Below, piece after piece: positions 51,435 to 60,153 of a DNA stretch of 64,000 bases. How positions within the stretch are numbered: the stretch's first letter is position 1; every line of letters begins with the position of its first letter. The DNA is from Clostridia bacterium (GTDB lineage: Bacteria > Bacillota > Clostridia > TANB77 > CAG-508). The notes under the pieces were generated by a model that ran no database searches, was not told the origin of the DNA, and worked only from the letters and a program-made list of their open reading frames with translations. Both the position numbers and the translations under genes were made by a program. The stretch spans positions 62,001 to 126,000 of the forward strand of contig CAAEUE010000019.1 of assembly GCA_900759015.1 (NCBI GenBank). The letters are read 5' to 3'.

Positions 51435-53852
51435 TTAATCTCTTAGTTTAGCTCCACATCTCTTGTCTAGTGTTTTTAATATACTATTCATTTTCTCATT
51501 TATTTGTTCTGATGTCATAGTTGTTCCTTCATTAAGTATTTTTACTTTTAATGTAATTGATTTTTTACCTTCTGGAATTTGATTTCCTCTATACTCATCT
51601 ACAAATTCAATTTCTTTAACTTTCGCTTTGATGTTTTCTTCAATTTGTTTCCATGTAATTTCTTCATCAACTATAATTGATAAGTCTTTTTCTACTAATG
51701 GTAGTTCTGGTAGTCTTTCATATTCATTAGTTCTTGAAGCATATGGGACAAATTTTTCTGTATTTATTTCAAACATTGCTACATTTGTTCTTTTTATTTT
51801 AGTATCTGCCATTACTTTAACTGAAACTAATCCTAATGTTCCAATTACTTCATTACCTTTAACTACATTTAAGTATGCATTAACATCTGCCCAATATGGC
51901 TTCTCCATTTTTTCTAATTTAAGTTCTTCCATATGGCAGTACTCAGCCATATTTTCAATTACACCTTTTGCTTCATAGAATATTTCTTTAGCATCTTTTC
52001 CAACTATACATCCAGTTAAATAATTCTTTTGAATTGGTAAAATTTCATCTTCTGAAGATGGTCTATAATCACCTTTTTCATAAACTTCTTCACAATCAAA
52101 TAATCTAAATTCATCATAGTATCTTAAGTTTTTAGCAACTGCTTCTAACATTCCTGGTATTAAAGAACTTCTTAAATATGCTAAATCTGGTGCTGGCGGA
52201 GTTGCTAATTTTAAAGATTTTTCCATATCTATTCCTGCTGCTTTAATATATTTTTCTTCAATCCATGGATATGTGAAAATTTCATAAAATCCACATCTAT
52301 ATGCTAAATATTCTTTAATTCTTCTTTCAAGTAAAACATCATTTTGTTTTACAGAATGTTCAAATGTTATAGTAATTGGTTTTGCTTCAAAACTATCAAA
52401 ACTTAATATTCTTGCAATATCTCCCATTACATCATCTTTGATTGTTACATCACCTGTTGATCTCCATGTTGGAACTATTACATCATATTCTCCGTTATTT
52501 AATAATATTTCGTATCCAAGAGCTGTTAAAATTTGTTCAATCTTTTCTTGTGGTATCTTCTTTCCTAATCTTGTATCTAAAAATTCTTCACTTACTTTTA
52601 TTTCATTCTTTTTAGTTTCATTTGGATAAACATCTGCATATTTAATTATTTTGCTATCTGGGAATATTTCTTTAATTAATCTTAGTGCTAAGTTTAATCC
52701 TTCGTCTACTCTTTGTGTATCAACACCTTTTTCGAATCTCATTGAAGCTTCTGTTTTCTCTGCGAATTTTTTATCTGTTTGTCTAACTGTATCTGCAGAG
52801 AAGTTTGCTACTTCTAATACAACTCCTTTTGTATCTGGTAGAATAGAATCTTTTTTACCACCTTTAATTCCTGCTAATGCCATTGCATCACTTTCATCAC
52901 ATATTACTAAATCGTCTGTTGAAAGCTCGATAAAGTTATTATCTAATAACAATAATTTCTCATTTTCTTTGGCATTTCTTACTATTATTTTTTCTCCACT
53001 TACATGTGTTTTGTCAAAAGCATGAAGTGGTTGACCTACTGCCATCATTACATAATTTGTTATATCTACAATAGCATTTATTGGTCTTTGACCTACTTTT
53101 GATAATAACGATTGCATCCACATTGGAGATGGTTTTTCATATATACCATCTATTTCTACAGCTACATATCTATTGCATTTAGTTGTATCTTTTATTTCTA
53201 CACTGTATTCTGGAACTTTAGGTAATTCATATTTTGGTATTTCTTTTAATGGTGCATCATATATAGCTGATAATTCTCTTGCAATTCCATAATGTCCCCA
53301 TAAATCTGGTCTATTAGATAAAGATTTATTATCTATTTCTAATACAGTATCATTCATTCCAAATAAATCTGCAACACTGTCTCCTGGCTTGCAATCAAAT
53401 TCTTTTAAATCAACTATTTCTTCTTCACCTTCATTTGGGAAGAAATCACTTAAATATACTTCTGTAGAAGCACAAATCATTCCATAAGAGCTTTCTCCTC
53501 TCATTTTTGTTTTTGTTATTTTAACAGGTTCTCCTTGACCATGCCAAACAACTTCTGCTCCTGGTTTTGATACTACTACATGTTCTCCAACATAAAGGTT
53601 AGAACCACCACATACGATTTGTACAGGTTCTTCTTCTCCAATATCTACCATACATATTCTTAATTTATCAGCATTTGGATGTTCTTTTACTTCTAAAATT
53701 TCTCCTACAACTATGTCATGAAACTTCTTTGCAGTATTTTCTACTTCTTCTACTTCTACTGTTCGAAGTGTCATATCATAGGCAATTTGTTCATCAGTTA
53801 AACCTTCAGGTAAATCAACATATTTTCTAATTAAATTTAATGATACTTTCAT
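51435..53852 (-). CDS. pheT: phenylalanine-tRNA ligase beta subunit
   Basis: 805 residues, full length. Starts MKVSLNLIRKYVDLPEGLT; a tRNA-binding OB domain follows (FHDIVVGEILEVKEHPNADKLRICMVDIG, VCGG), then the B3/B4 editing region (IVDITNYVMMAVGQPLHAFD), B5 with RLGKKIPQEKIEQILTALGYE, and the C-terminal anticodon fold RLPELPLVEKDLSIIVDEEI. A TTG at 53858 is too close to the Shine-Dalgarno; the ATG at 53852 is used. 14 nt after pheS. Confidence 0.96.
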   Translation of the reverse strand: MKVSLNLIRKYVDLPEGLTDEQIAYDMTLRTVEVEEVENTAKKFHDIVVGEILEVKEHPNADKLRICMVDIGEEEPVQIVCGGSNLYVGEHVVVSKPGAEVVWHGQGEPVKITKTKMRGESSYGMICASTEVYLSDFFPNEGEEEIVDLKEFDCKPGDSVADLFGMNDTVLEIDNKSLSNRPDLWGHYGIARELSAIYDAPLKEIPKYELPKVPEYSVEIKDTTKCNRYVAVEIDGIYEKPSPMWMQSLLSKVGQRPINAIVDITNYVMMAVGQPLHAFDKTHVSGEKIIVRNAKENEKLLLLDNNFIELSTDDLVICDESDAMALAGIKGGKKDSILPDTKGVVLEVANFSADTVRQTDKKFAEKTEASMRFEKGVDTQRVDEGLNLALRLIKEIFPDSKIIKYADVYPNETKKNEIKVSEEFLDTRLGKKIPQEKIEQILTALGYEILLNNGEYDVIVPTWRSTGDVTIKDDVMGDIARILSFDSFEAKPITITFEHSVKQNDVLLERRIKEYLAYRCGFYEIFTYPWIEEKYIKAAGIDMEKSLKLATPPAPDLAYLRSSLIPGMLEAVAKNLRYYDEFRLFDCEEVYEKGDYRPSSEDEILPIQKNYLTGCIVGKDAKEIFYEAKGVIENMAEYCHMEELKLEKMEKPYWADVNAYLNVVKGNEVIGTLGLVSVKVMADTKIKRTNVAMFEINTEKFVPYASRTNEYERLPELPLVEKDLSIIVDEEITWKQIEENIKAKVKEIEFVDEYRGNQIPEGKKSITLKVKILNEGTTMTSEQINEKMNSILKTLDKRCGAKLRD

Positions 53853-53866
53853 ATTCAAAATCCTTT

Positions 53867-54904
53867 CTATTTAAATTGTTTTAAAAATCTTAAATCTCCA
53901 CTATGGAATAAACGTACATCATCTACTCCATATCTCATCATTACTAATCTATCTAATCCAATATTAATATAGAATCCTGTCCATATGTCTGGATCTAATC
54001 CTGCTGATTTTAATACATTTGGATGAATTACACCACCCGGCATAACTTCTATCCATCCATTATGATTACATACTTTACATCCTTTTCCCCCACATACTAA
54101 ACATTCCATATCTATTTCATATCCTGGTTCTGTAAATGGGAAGAATCCTTCTCTCATTCTTGTTTTTATTTTTCTTCCAAAAACTTTTTCTAAGATTGTT
54201 TGAATCATAACCATACCTGATGAAAAAGATATATCTTTATCAACTATTAATGCTTCATATTGGAAGAATGCTCTTTCATGTCTAGCATCAGTTGTTTCAT
54301 TTCTATATACTTCTCCTGGATATACAAATCTTGCTGGTGCTCCATGTTTTAGTAAATATCTTACAGAACCACCTGTTAAATGTGGTCTTAAGCATAATCT
54401 TTCTGCACCTTCTTTATCTTCTGTTCCTTCAAGCCAATATGTGTCCATAGATTGACGTGCAGGATGGTTTTTAGCAAAGTTCAAATTATCAAATGCATAT
54501 TTTTCACTACTTATATCATCTTCGTTGAATACTTCAAAGCCTAAAGATAAGAATGCATCATTTAAGTCATGTTTCATTTGAGTTATTGGATGAAGTGCTC
54601 CTCCACTTACCTTTTTACCAGGAATAGTTAAATCAATTGGTTCATCTAATACGCTCATAGAAGCAATTATTTCTTCTTCTTTTTCTTGTAAATTACTTAA
54701 AAATGTATTTTTTATCTCTGTTGCCATCATTCCAATTGTCTTTTTCTCTTCTACTGGTAAATCTTTCATAGATTTTAGAACATCTGATAATTCACTTTTT
54801 TTACCAGTTAATTCTTTTCTGACTTCTTCAAGTTCAGCGATAGTCTTTACGTTTTTAATTTTCTCTAAACCTTTTGTTTTGATTTCTTCTAATTTCTCTT
54901 TCAT
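53867..54904 (-). CDS. pheS: phenylalanine-tRNA ligase alpha subunit
   Basis: 345 residues. N-terminal coiled coil for tRNA-Phe, then HPITQMKHDLNDAFLSLGFEVFNEDDISSEKYAFDNLNFAKNHPARQSMDTYW, class II motif 2 (YRNETTDARHERAFFQYEALIVDKDISF) and motif 3 (NIGLDRLVMMRYGVDDVR). An insert CLVCGGKGCKVCNHNGW carries four cysteines likely to bind zinc. AAAGG precedes the ATG. The leader has a T-box and repeat copy E. Confidence 0.96.
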   Translation of the reverse strand: MKEKLEEIKTKGLEKIKNVKTIAELEEVRKELTGKKSELSDVLKSMKDLPVEEKKTIGMMATEIKNTFLSNLQEKEEEIIASMSVLDEPIDLTIPGKKVSGGALHPITQMKHDLNDAFLSLGFEVFNEDDISSEKYAFDNLNFAKNHPARQSMDTYWLEGTEDKEGAERLCLRPHLTGGSVRYLLKHGAPARFVYPGEVYRNETTDARHERAFFQYEALIVDKDISFSSGMVMIQTILEKVFGRKIKTRMREGFFPFTEPGYEIDMECLVCGGKGCKVCNHNGWIEVMPGGVIHPNVLKSAGLDPDIWTGFYINIGLDRLVMMRYGVDDVRLFHSGDLRFLKQFK

Positions 54905-54921
54905 AAACCTTTTCCTTTCTA

Positions 54922-55036
54922 AGGGATTTGGGGACGTTCTTTTTTTCCCTTTTTTGTTTTCGAATAGGGATTTAAGGAACGTCCCTATTTCCCTATTCCC
55001 TATTTCCCTATTCCATACTCCCTATTTTCCTATTTG
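54922..55036. repeat. long-form palindromic repeat, copy E
   Basis: AGGGATTTGGGGACGTTCT, TTTTTTCCCTTTTTTG, turn CGAATAGGG, AAGGAACGTCCCTATTTCCC, then about five CCCTATT-type units. Nearly identical to copy A. It lies between the T-box terminator and the pheS Shine-Dalgarno, in the leader of the mRNA. Confidence 0.85.
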
Positions 55037-55053
55037 TATGTGGTCCTAAAATC

Positions 55054-55279
55054 AAAAAACGAGCAATCATCCTAAAAGGACGATTTGCTCGTGGTACCAC
55101 CTTTTTTTATAGTATCTCTACTACCTCATTACAGATTAACGCTCTTACACGATTTGACTCCATTATTGAAATTCGTTAATATGTCTTTCTACTGTAGCTT
55201 ACAGTCTATGACTACAATTCCCTGGTTAGATTTACATATTAACTACTTTGATAATTTCTTCGTCAACATTTATTAGTCT
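55054..55279 (-). promoter_or_regulatory. T-box riboswitch of pheST
   Basis: On the minus strand the leader contains the T-box core AGGTGGTACCACG (55090-55102), which can pair in an antiterminator, directly followed by the terminator stem CGAGCAAATCGTCC / GGATGATTGCTCG (55060-55091) and TTTTTT. T-boxes sense uncharged tRNA. The likely specifier is UUC (Phe), seen as GAATTTCAA with TTC complementary to 55168-55170, consistent with the genes controlled. The stem I fold was not computed. Confidence 0.88.
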
Positions 55280-55284
55280 TCTAG

Positions 55285-55313
55285 ATTATATTGCCTTTTT
55301 CCGTATTTGTCAA
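55285..55313 (-). promoter_or_regulatory. promoter of pheST
   Basis: Perfect -35 TTGACA (55308-55313) and -10 TATAAT (55285-55290) with a 17-nt spacer, giving a start near 55278 and a leader of about 375 nt. Confidence 0.85.
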
Positions 55314-55367
55314 ATATTTATTGTAAATTTGTTGCTAAACCTATTTTATATTTTTTAAATTATAAAA

Positions 55368-55808
55368 TCATTCATATTTCTGTATAATGGCATTTAATTT
55401 ATCAACATCCTCCTGTGAGAAATATTCTCCTCCGTATAGCGTATCTTCTCCTATATTTACTGATATTCCATAATTTTCAGAAAAATTGGCGCTTTTCAAT
55501 GTTTCTTTTTTCATTTCTTCAATAATATTTTTTATTGTAATTAACTCTTCTTCAGAAGTAGTTCCGATTTTAGAAAAGTTATGCTGTGGCTTACCTTCCA
55601 AAGTTAATTCATCAATTATCTTACTCCTTAAAATATCTCCATTCATATCTATTTCTATTACTGTTAAATATGGATAGTTATAAATTTTTTTCTGTACTAA
55701 AATTTCGTTGATATCTTTTTTACTATTTTTATTTAGATTCATCAATAATACTATTGCTAATATAAGAAATATAACAACTAAACCTACAATAATTATTTTC
55801 CTTTTCAT
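55368..55808 (-). CDS. membrane-anchored hypothetical protein
   Basis: 146 residues: a membrane anchor at about 5-23 and an external domain of about 115 residues (YNYPYLTVIEIDMNGDILRSKIIDELTLEGKPQHNFSKIG, SANFSENYGISVNIGEDTLYGGEYFSQEDVDKL). The family is not recognised. Shine-Dalgarno AAGGAGAAC. It has its own short intergenic regions on both sides and follows the patatin terminator. Confidence 0.7.
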   Translation of the reverse strand: MKRKIIIVGLVVIFLILAIVLLMNLNKNSKKDINEILVQKKIYNYPYLTVIEIDMNGDILRSKIIDELTLEGKPQHNFSKIGTTSEEELITIKNIIEEMKKETLKSANFSENYGISVNIGEDTLYGGEYFSQEDVDKLNAIIQKYE

Positions 55809-55861
55809 ACTTTAAAGTTCTCCTTATAAATTACTCTTTATAATTATACCTTCATATTATC

Positions 55862-55900
55862 AAAAAAGCACATAATTTTCAACGTAAATTACATGCTTTT
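55862..55900 (-). terminator. terminator of the thioesterase/patatin operon
   Basis: AAAAGCACATAATTT pairs with AAATTACATGCTTTT (with G-U pairs on the minus strand) and is followed by TTTTTTGATA. Nearly the same sequence occurs at 59282-59318. Confidence 0.75.
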
Positions 55901-55941
55901 CTTAATGATTTATTTGCTATTAATTTGTTTATTATTAATTT

Positions 55942-56787
55942 CTAATTTATAAAGCTTTTTATTTTATCTAATAATTCTAATGTATCCTTTTTTCCTAAAT
56001 CATACATTTCTTGAAGTTTATCACTGTCTTTTTCTATTCTTTTTATTTTTACTAATTTAGATGGTCTAATAACACAAATCTTATCATTTTTCTCTAATTC
56101 TGAAATTTTATCGAGTTCTTCATTATATTTTTTATATCTCTCATTTATTGTTTTAGCAAAATTTGGATATTTTCTATAATAAATTTTTGGAAATGCTTGA
56201 TTAGTTTTTTTCTTTCTATAATCACTAGGTCTTGTTAGAACAACAATTATTCTATCAAATCCCATACTCATTATTTTATCTATTGGTATGCTATCTGCAA
56301 TACCTCCATCTAAATATTTTTTATTATTTACTACTACTGGTTTAGATACAAATGGCATAGACCCAGATGCTCTTAGTATTTCCAAGTTATTCTTATCTTT
56401 TAAATCATCTATTTTTACATATTCTGCTTTTCCTGTTTCTATATTAGTTACAACTGCATAAAAATCAACATCTGTTTTCTTAAAGGTTTCATAATCTATT
56501 GGATCAAGTTCATTTACAATTCTTTTAAAGCAAAAATCTTCATTCATTATATTTCCTGTTGTTAGAAATGAATATAACCCCATATAATTTCTATTTCCAG
56601 CATATTTTTTGTTATATCTTAATACTCTCCCTATTTGCTTTGATTTATAATTCATTCCAAATAATGCTCCAGCAGATACTCCTACAATACCATCAATTTT
56701 TATGTTATTTTCCATAAAAACATCAAGTACTCCTGCTGTATATAAGCCTCTCATTGCTCCGCCTTCTAACAATAATCCAGTTTTCAT
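55942..56787 (-). CDS. patatin-like phospholipase (RssA/YjjU type)
   Basis: 281 residues. KTGLLLEGGAMRGLYTAGVLDVFME carries the oxyanion glycine loop, IVGVSAGALFGMNY the GxSxG serine elbow, and YLDGGIADSIP the catalytic Asp (DGG). It hydrolyses acyl esters of lipids. The frame opens at a TTG at 56799, but GGTGG favours the ATG at 56787. It follows the thioesterase gene with 12 nt between, suggesting joint acyl-lipid metabolism. Confidence 0.92.
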   Translation of the reverse strand: MKTGLLLEGGAMRGLYTAGVLDVFMENNIKIDGIVGVSAGALFGMNYKSKQIGRVLRYNKKYAGNRNYMGLYSFLTTGNIMNEDFCFKRIVNELDPIDYETFKKTDVDFYAVVTNIETGKAEYVKIDDLKDKNNLEILRASGSMPFVSKPVVVNNKKYLDGGIADSIPIDKIMSMGFDRIIVVLTRPSDYRKKKTNQAFPKIYYRKYPNFAKTINERYKKYNEELDKISELEKNDKICVIRPSKLVKIKRIEKDSDKLQEMYDLGKKDTLELLDKIKSFIN

Positions 56788-56799
56788 ATGCACCACCAA

Positions 56800-57543
56800 T
56801 TAATTATTTTTACCTTTATATTTCAAAATAGCTCTTGCAATTTCTACATCATCTTTTTTTATCAAAAATTCAATCTCTTGTTTTCTTTCTTTTCTATAAA
56901 TCTTTAAGCTTTGTCCTTCTGTTGATTCATTTATATAATGAATTTCAAAATCTGTTATTTGATTTTTGTCAAGGAAATCACAAGACAAAACATTTGATAT
57001 AAGCCTTACATAAACTGCATTGTTTGTATGTCTACTAAAGTCAATATCTGATGAATATATTTTTTGTTCGTATACAAAATCATCTTCTGTAAATTCTTCT
57101 TTTAATTTAGAATATTGTTCTTCATCAAATGCATTCTTTGTTTCCATATCTTTTGGATATTCGATTGTATCAATCTTTCTAATTTTTCTAGTATCTATAT
57201 CTATCGGACAAATTTCTTGTTTTGCACTAAATAAATACTCATCTTTTTCATCTTTAAAAATAGTTTCCATCTCAACACGAATTGGTTTAATTTTTGTTGT
57301 ATAGCTTTTTCCAAACACAAAATCTTTCCATTTTGGTATCTTATCAAAATGAATTTTTGTTTTAGATAATACCCATAAAGCATTATTTTTATTTTTAATA
57401 GTTTCATTATCACTTCCAAATGATATAAAGTAATCTGTTAAAATGCTTTGTACTAATTCTACTGCATTTGTTAACCCTAATTCTAAATCTTGATTTAATT
57501 CTGTATAACTTATTTCATATTTGCTTTCATATTCTGTATTCAT
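56800..57543 (-). CDS. acyl-ACP thioesterase
   Basis: 247 residues, a double hotdog protein of the FatA-like family: YEISYTELNQDLELGLTNAVELVQSILTDYF at the start, ALWVLSKTKIHFDKIPKWKDF and, in the second half, SDIDFSRHTNNAVYVRLI with the catalytic Asn-His pair. It releases fatty acids from acyl carrier protein. First gene of a two-gene operon with the patatin. Confidence 0.88.
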   Translation of the reverse strand: MNTEYESKYEISYTELNQDLELGLTNAVELVQSILTDYFISFGSDNETIKNKNNALWVLSKTKIHFDKIPKWKDFVFGKSYTTKIKPIRVEMETIFKDEKDEYLFSAKQEICPIDIDTRKIRKIDTIEYPKDMETKNAFDEEQYSKLKEEFTEDDFVYEQKIYSSDIDFSRHTNNAVYVRLISNVLSCDFLDKNQITDFEIHYINESTEGQSLKIYRKERKQEIEFLIKKDDVEIARAILKYKGKNN

Positions 57544-57692
57544 TAAAAAATCTCCTTCTTTAATTTCTAAAATTATATTATATCTCTATAAAAAAATGTT
57601 GTAAATAGGAGGGTATATGTTTGTATTTCTTTATTTTTGAATATATTCAGGCTTTAAAGTTATTTTTTATTCTATATTTTATACTAACATAA

Positions 57693-57729
57693 AAGACAGA
57701 TAATTTCTAATAAAACATCTGTCTTTTAA
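57693..57729 (-). terminator. terminator of the flavin reductase gene
   Basis: AAAAGACAGAT / ATCTGTCTTTT, with a 15-nt loop, just past the stop. Confidence 0.75.
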
Positions 57730-57737
57730 TTGTATTA

Positions 57738-58304
57738 TTATTTTTTTAATTTTAATCCGTCTTTAAAAGCTTCTCCTACTCTTTCTGTAACTTTATAATA
57801 TCCATGAGTATATGGATCAAATGCAATTGCATTAACTAATTCTATATCAACATTTTCTCCATTCATAACACTTTCATCTGCTGTTACATTTACTACTTTT
57901 CCTATTACCCCACAACCATATTCATCATCTTGATATTCTATAAATTCACATTCAAAACAAATAGGGAATTCATTTATAATTGGTGCATCTACATTTTCAG
58001 ATTTTGTTGCTGTTAATCCACTATTTTCGAATTTATTTGGAGTATTATTTCCTGAGACCACTCCAAAATAATCTGCTTCTACAACATGTTTACTATCAGC
58101 AATACTTACTGTAAATGCATTTCTTTTTTTAATATTTTTAACAGTCTTATGTGTTTCTGTTAAATTTAATATTACTTGATTTCTACTTAGCATAGTTCCC
58201 CAAGCTGCATTCATAACATCAATACTTCCATCATCATTATATGTTGCTATCATCAATACTGGCATTGGAAATATTGCTTCAGTTGTTTTAATGTTTTTTC
58301 TCAT
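57738..58304 (-). CDS. flavin reductase family protein (HxlR-regulated)
   Basis: 188 residues of the FMN-binding split barrel: PMPVLMIATYNDDGSIDVMNAAWGTMLSRNQVILNLTETHKTVKNIK, SKHVVEADYFGVVSGNNTPNKF and CGVIGKVVNVTADES. It is a distant paralogue of 26411-26953. GGAGGAATTCAA precedes the ATG. It is transcribed divergently from an HxlR gene with a palindrome between them. Confidence 0.9.
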   Translation of the reverse strand: MRKNIKTTEAIFPMPVLMIATYNDDGSIDVMNAAWGTMLSRNQVILNLTETHKTVKNIKKRNAFTVSIADSKHVVEADYFGVVSGNNTPNKFENSGLTATKSENVDAPIINEFPICFECEFIEYQDDEYGCGVIGKVVNVTADESVMNGENVDIELVNAIAFDPYTHGYYKVTERVGEAFKDGLKLKK

Positions 58305-58329
58305 TTGAATTCCTCCTTATATTAAAATC

Positions 58330-58371
58330 TTGTAAATACTTAATTTGCTAATAATTAAGAAGTATTTACAA
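58330..58371. promoter_or_regulatory. HxlR operator
   Basis: TTGTAAATACTTAAT (58330-58344) and ATTAAGAAGTATTTACAA (58354-58371) form a long inverted repeat with one bulged A. The -35 (TTTACA 58365-58370) of the plus-strand gene lies in it; its TATAAT is at 58388-58393, spacer 17. Confidence 0.7.
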
Positions 58372-58429
58372 TTGAATTATATGTTGATATAATCTTTTTG
58401 TAAAGTACTAACCTAAAGGAGAGCGTAAT

Positions 58430-58765
58430 ATGAAAGAATGTATAAAACCTAATATGAATTTTGAAGAAACAGGCTTTGCTTATAGTATGTCCTTAATATC
58501 TGGAAAATATAAATTACCTATTTTATATGCTTTGGCATTTTATGGTCCTTTTAGATATAATGAGCTAAAAAGATTTTTAAATCCAATTTCTTTTAAAACA
58601 TTAACATCTAATTTAAAAGATTTAGAAGCTAGTAAATTAATAATAAGAAAAGAATATCAAGAAATTCCACCTAAAGTAGAATACTATATATCAGATAAAG
58701 GCAAATCTTTAATGCCAATTTTAGATCAATTATGCGATTGGGGCGAAAAAAATAAACAAGCTTAG
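58430..58765 (+). CDS. HxlR family transcription regulator
   Basis: 111 residues with the HxlR winged helix: SLISGKYKLPILYALAFYGPFRYNELKRFLNPISFKTLTSNLKDLEASKLIIRKEYQEIPPKVEYYISDKGKSLMPIL. Cys-4 near the N-terminus is placed like the redox cysteine of HypR/YodB-type members, so it may sense electrophiles or quinones. Likely controls itself and the divergent flavin reductase. Confidence 0.92.
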   Translation: MKECIKPNMNFEETGFAYSMSLISGKYKLPILYALAFYGPFRYNELKRFLNPISFKTLTSNLKDLEASKLIIRKEYQEIPPKVEYYISDKGKSLMPILDQLCDWGEKNKQA

Positions 58766-58783
58766 TTCTTGTTTATTTTTAAT

Positions 58784-59221
58784 TTATATTTCTAAAATCA
58801 TTTGAACATGAGGAATTCCATCTTCTAAAAATTCTTCTGACGTCTGCTTAAATCCAAATTTTTCATACATCTTTTTAGCATATGTTTGTGCCTCTATTTT
58901 AATTTTATTTACTTTGAGTTTTTCTTTTGCTATATTTATCCCTTCTCTTAAAATTATATTTGCATAACCTTTACCTCTTTCAGTAGTTAATACTCTACCT
59001 ATTGAAGCTTCTTCAAAAGATACTCCCGGATATAAAACTCTTAAATAAGCTTTTATTTGGCCAGATTCTTTTAAATAAATATGATATGCTTTTTTATCCT
59101 TTTCATCTATTTCTTGATAAGAACATTGTTGCTCTACAACAAATACTTCAACTCTTATTTTTAATAATTCATATAGTTCTTCGGTTGTCAATTCCTCAAA
59201 CTTTTTTACAATTAATTCCAT
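58784..59221 (-). CDS. GNAT acetyltransferase, ElaA-like
   Basis: 145 residues. MELIVKKFEELTTEELYELLKIRVEVFVVEQQCSYQEIDEKDK is typical of ElaA-type GNATs, with the acetyl-CoA loop IGRVLTTERGKGYANIIL at about 75-92. Substrate unknown. The frame opens at a TTG at 59236, but GTGGAG favours the ATG at 59221. Confidence 0.88.
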   Translation of the reverse strand: MELIVKKFEELTTEELYELLKIRVEVFVVEQQCSYQEIDEKDKKAYHIYLKESGQIKAYLRVLYPGVSFEEASIGRVLTTERGKGYANIILREGINIAKEKLKVNKIKIEAQTYAKKMYEKFGFKQTSEEFLEDGIPHVQMILEI

Positions 59222-59281
59222 TGTTCTCCACTTCAATTATATCTTTCTTAATTTTATTATTCAAATTTATTCGATAATATC

Positions 59282-59318
59282 AAAAAAACACATAATTTTC
59301 AATAAATTATATGCATTT
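59282..59318 (-). terminator. terminator of the macrodomain/SirTM operon
   Basis: ACACATAATTTT pairs with AAATTATATGCAT-type sequence and is followed by TTTTTTT on the minus strand. Confidence 0.7.
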
Positions 59319-59325
59319 TATTTGA

Positions 59326-60153
59326 TTATATAATTTCATTTAAAACCTTACTTATATCATCTTCAATTAATAGGCTTCTATCTTCAATATCTAAAAATGT
59401 TCTGCAATCGTCTTTATTTATTCTCACTAATTTCCAATTAAGATTTTTATATGTCATTTGCTCAAATGGAATTCTAATAATTCCTGGAGTATTAAATCCT
59501 ACTCCTAATTCCAATAATAAAACTTTATTATTTTTTGTCGTATCTAAAAACTCTCCATATCTTTCATCTTGCTTATACCAATGCTCATCTTCTACAAAAT
59601 ATGCATCTTTCCTAATATTTACATCCATTGTTTCTCCGCATACTGGACATACTGGAACAAGTTCTGAAGGTATTTTACAATCGTGCGTATTTTCTAACAT
59701 TTTTGCTACTAAATCTTTTGCATCATATAATTTATTGTGACATGCTATTCCGCATTGAATATATCTGTAACTTCCTTGTGTTGCGAATATCTTGTTCTTA
59801 TCAAATCCTGCTTTATAAAATTGATCATCTACATTTGTGGTTATAACATAATAGTTTTTATTTTTTACTAAATCAAATAATTTTTTGTAAAGCTCTGTTG
59901 CTTCCATTCCAGTATTATTAACATATATGTGTTTTGCCCAATATGCCCATTTTTCCTCTTCTGTTTCGAAATCATAAAACGAAGATGTATACATATCTGT
60001 AAAATTATATTTTTTTATAAATTCTGCGAAATTGTCTGTAAATCTTTTACCAGAATATTCAATTCCAGCTGCTGTAGAAAGACCTGCACCAGCACCAATC
60101 AAAATATATTCTGCATCATTTATTAATTTCTTAACTTCTAATATTTTGTTCAT
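59326..60153 (-). CDS. SirTM-type sirtuin, probable protein ADP-ribosyltransferase
   Basis: 275 residues. IGAGAGLSTAAGIEYSG replaces the usual GAGxSxxSGIPDFR; TTNVDDQFYKAG stands for TQNIDxLH; and the place of the catalytic His (LHG) reads ATQGSYRYIQC, with Gln. Zinc cysteines are CGIAC and CPVC. These changes mark macrodomain-linked sirtuins (SirTM), which ADP-ribosylate rather than deacylate. It overlaps the macrodomain gene by 23 nt. The frame is open to 60183; the ATG at 60153 gives the usual N-terminus. Confidence 0.88.
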   Translation of the reverse strand: MNKILEVKKLINDAEYILIGAGAGLSTAAGIEYSGKRFTDNFAEFIKKYNFTDMYTSSFYDFETEEEKWAYWAKHIYVNNTGMEATELYKKLFDLVKNKNYYVITTNVDDQFYKAGFDKNKIFATQGSYRYIQCGIACHNKLYDAKDLVAKMLENTHDCKIPSELVPVCPVCGETMDVNIRKDAYFVEDEHWYKQDERYGEFLDTTKNNKVLLLELGVGFNTPGIIRIPFEQMTYKNLNWKLVRINKDDCRTFLDIEDRSLLIEDDISKVLNEII

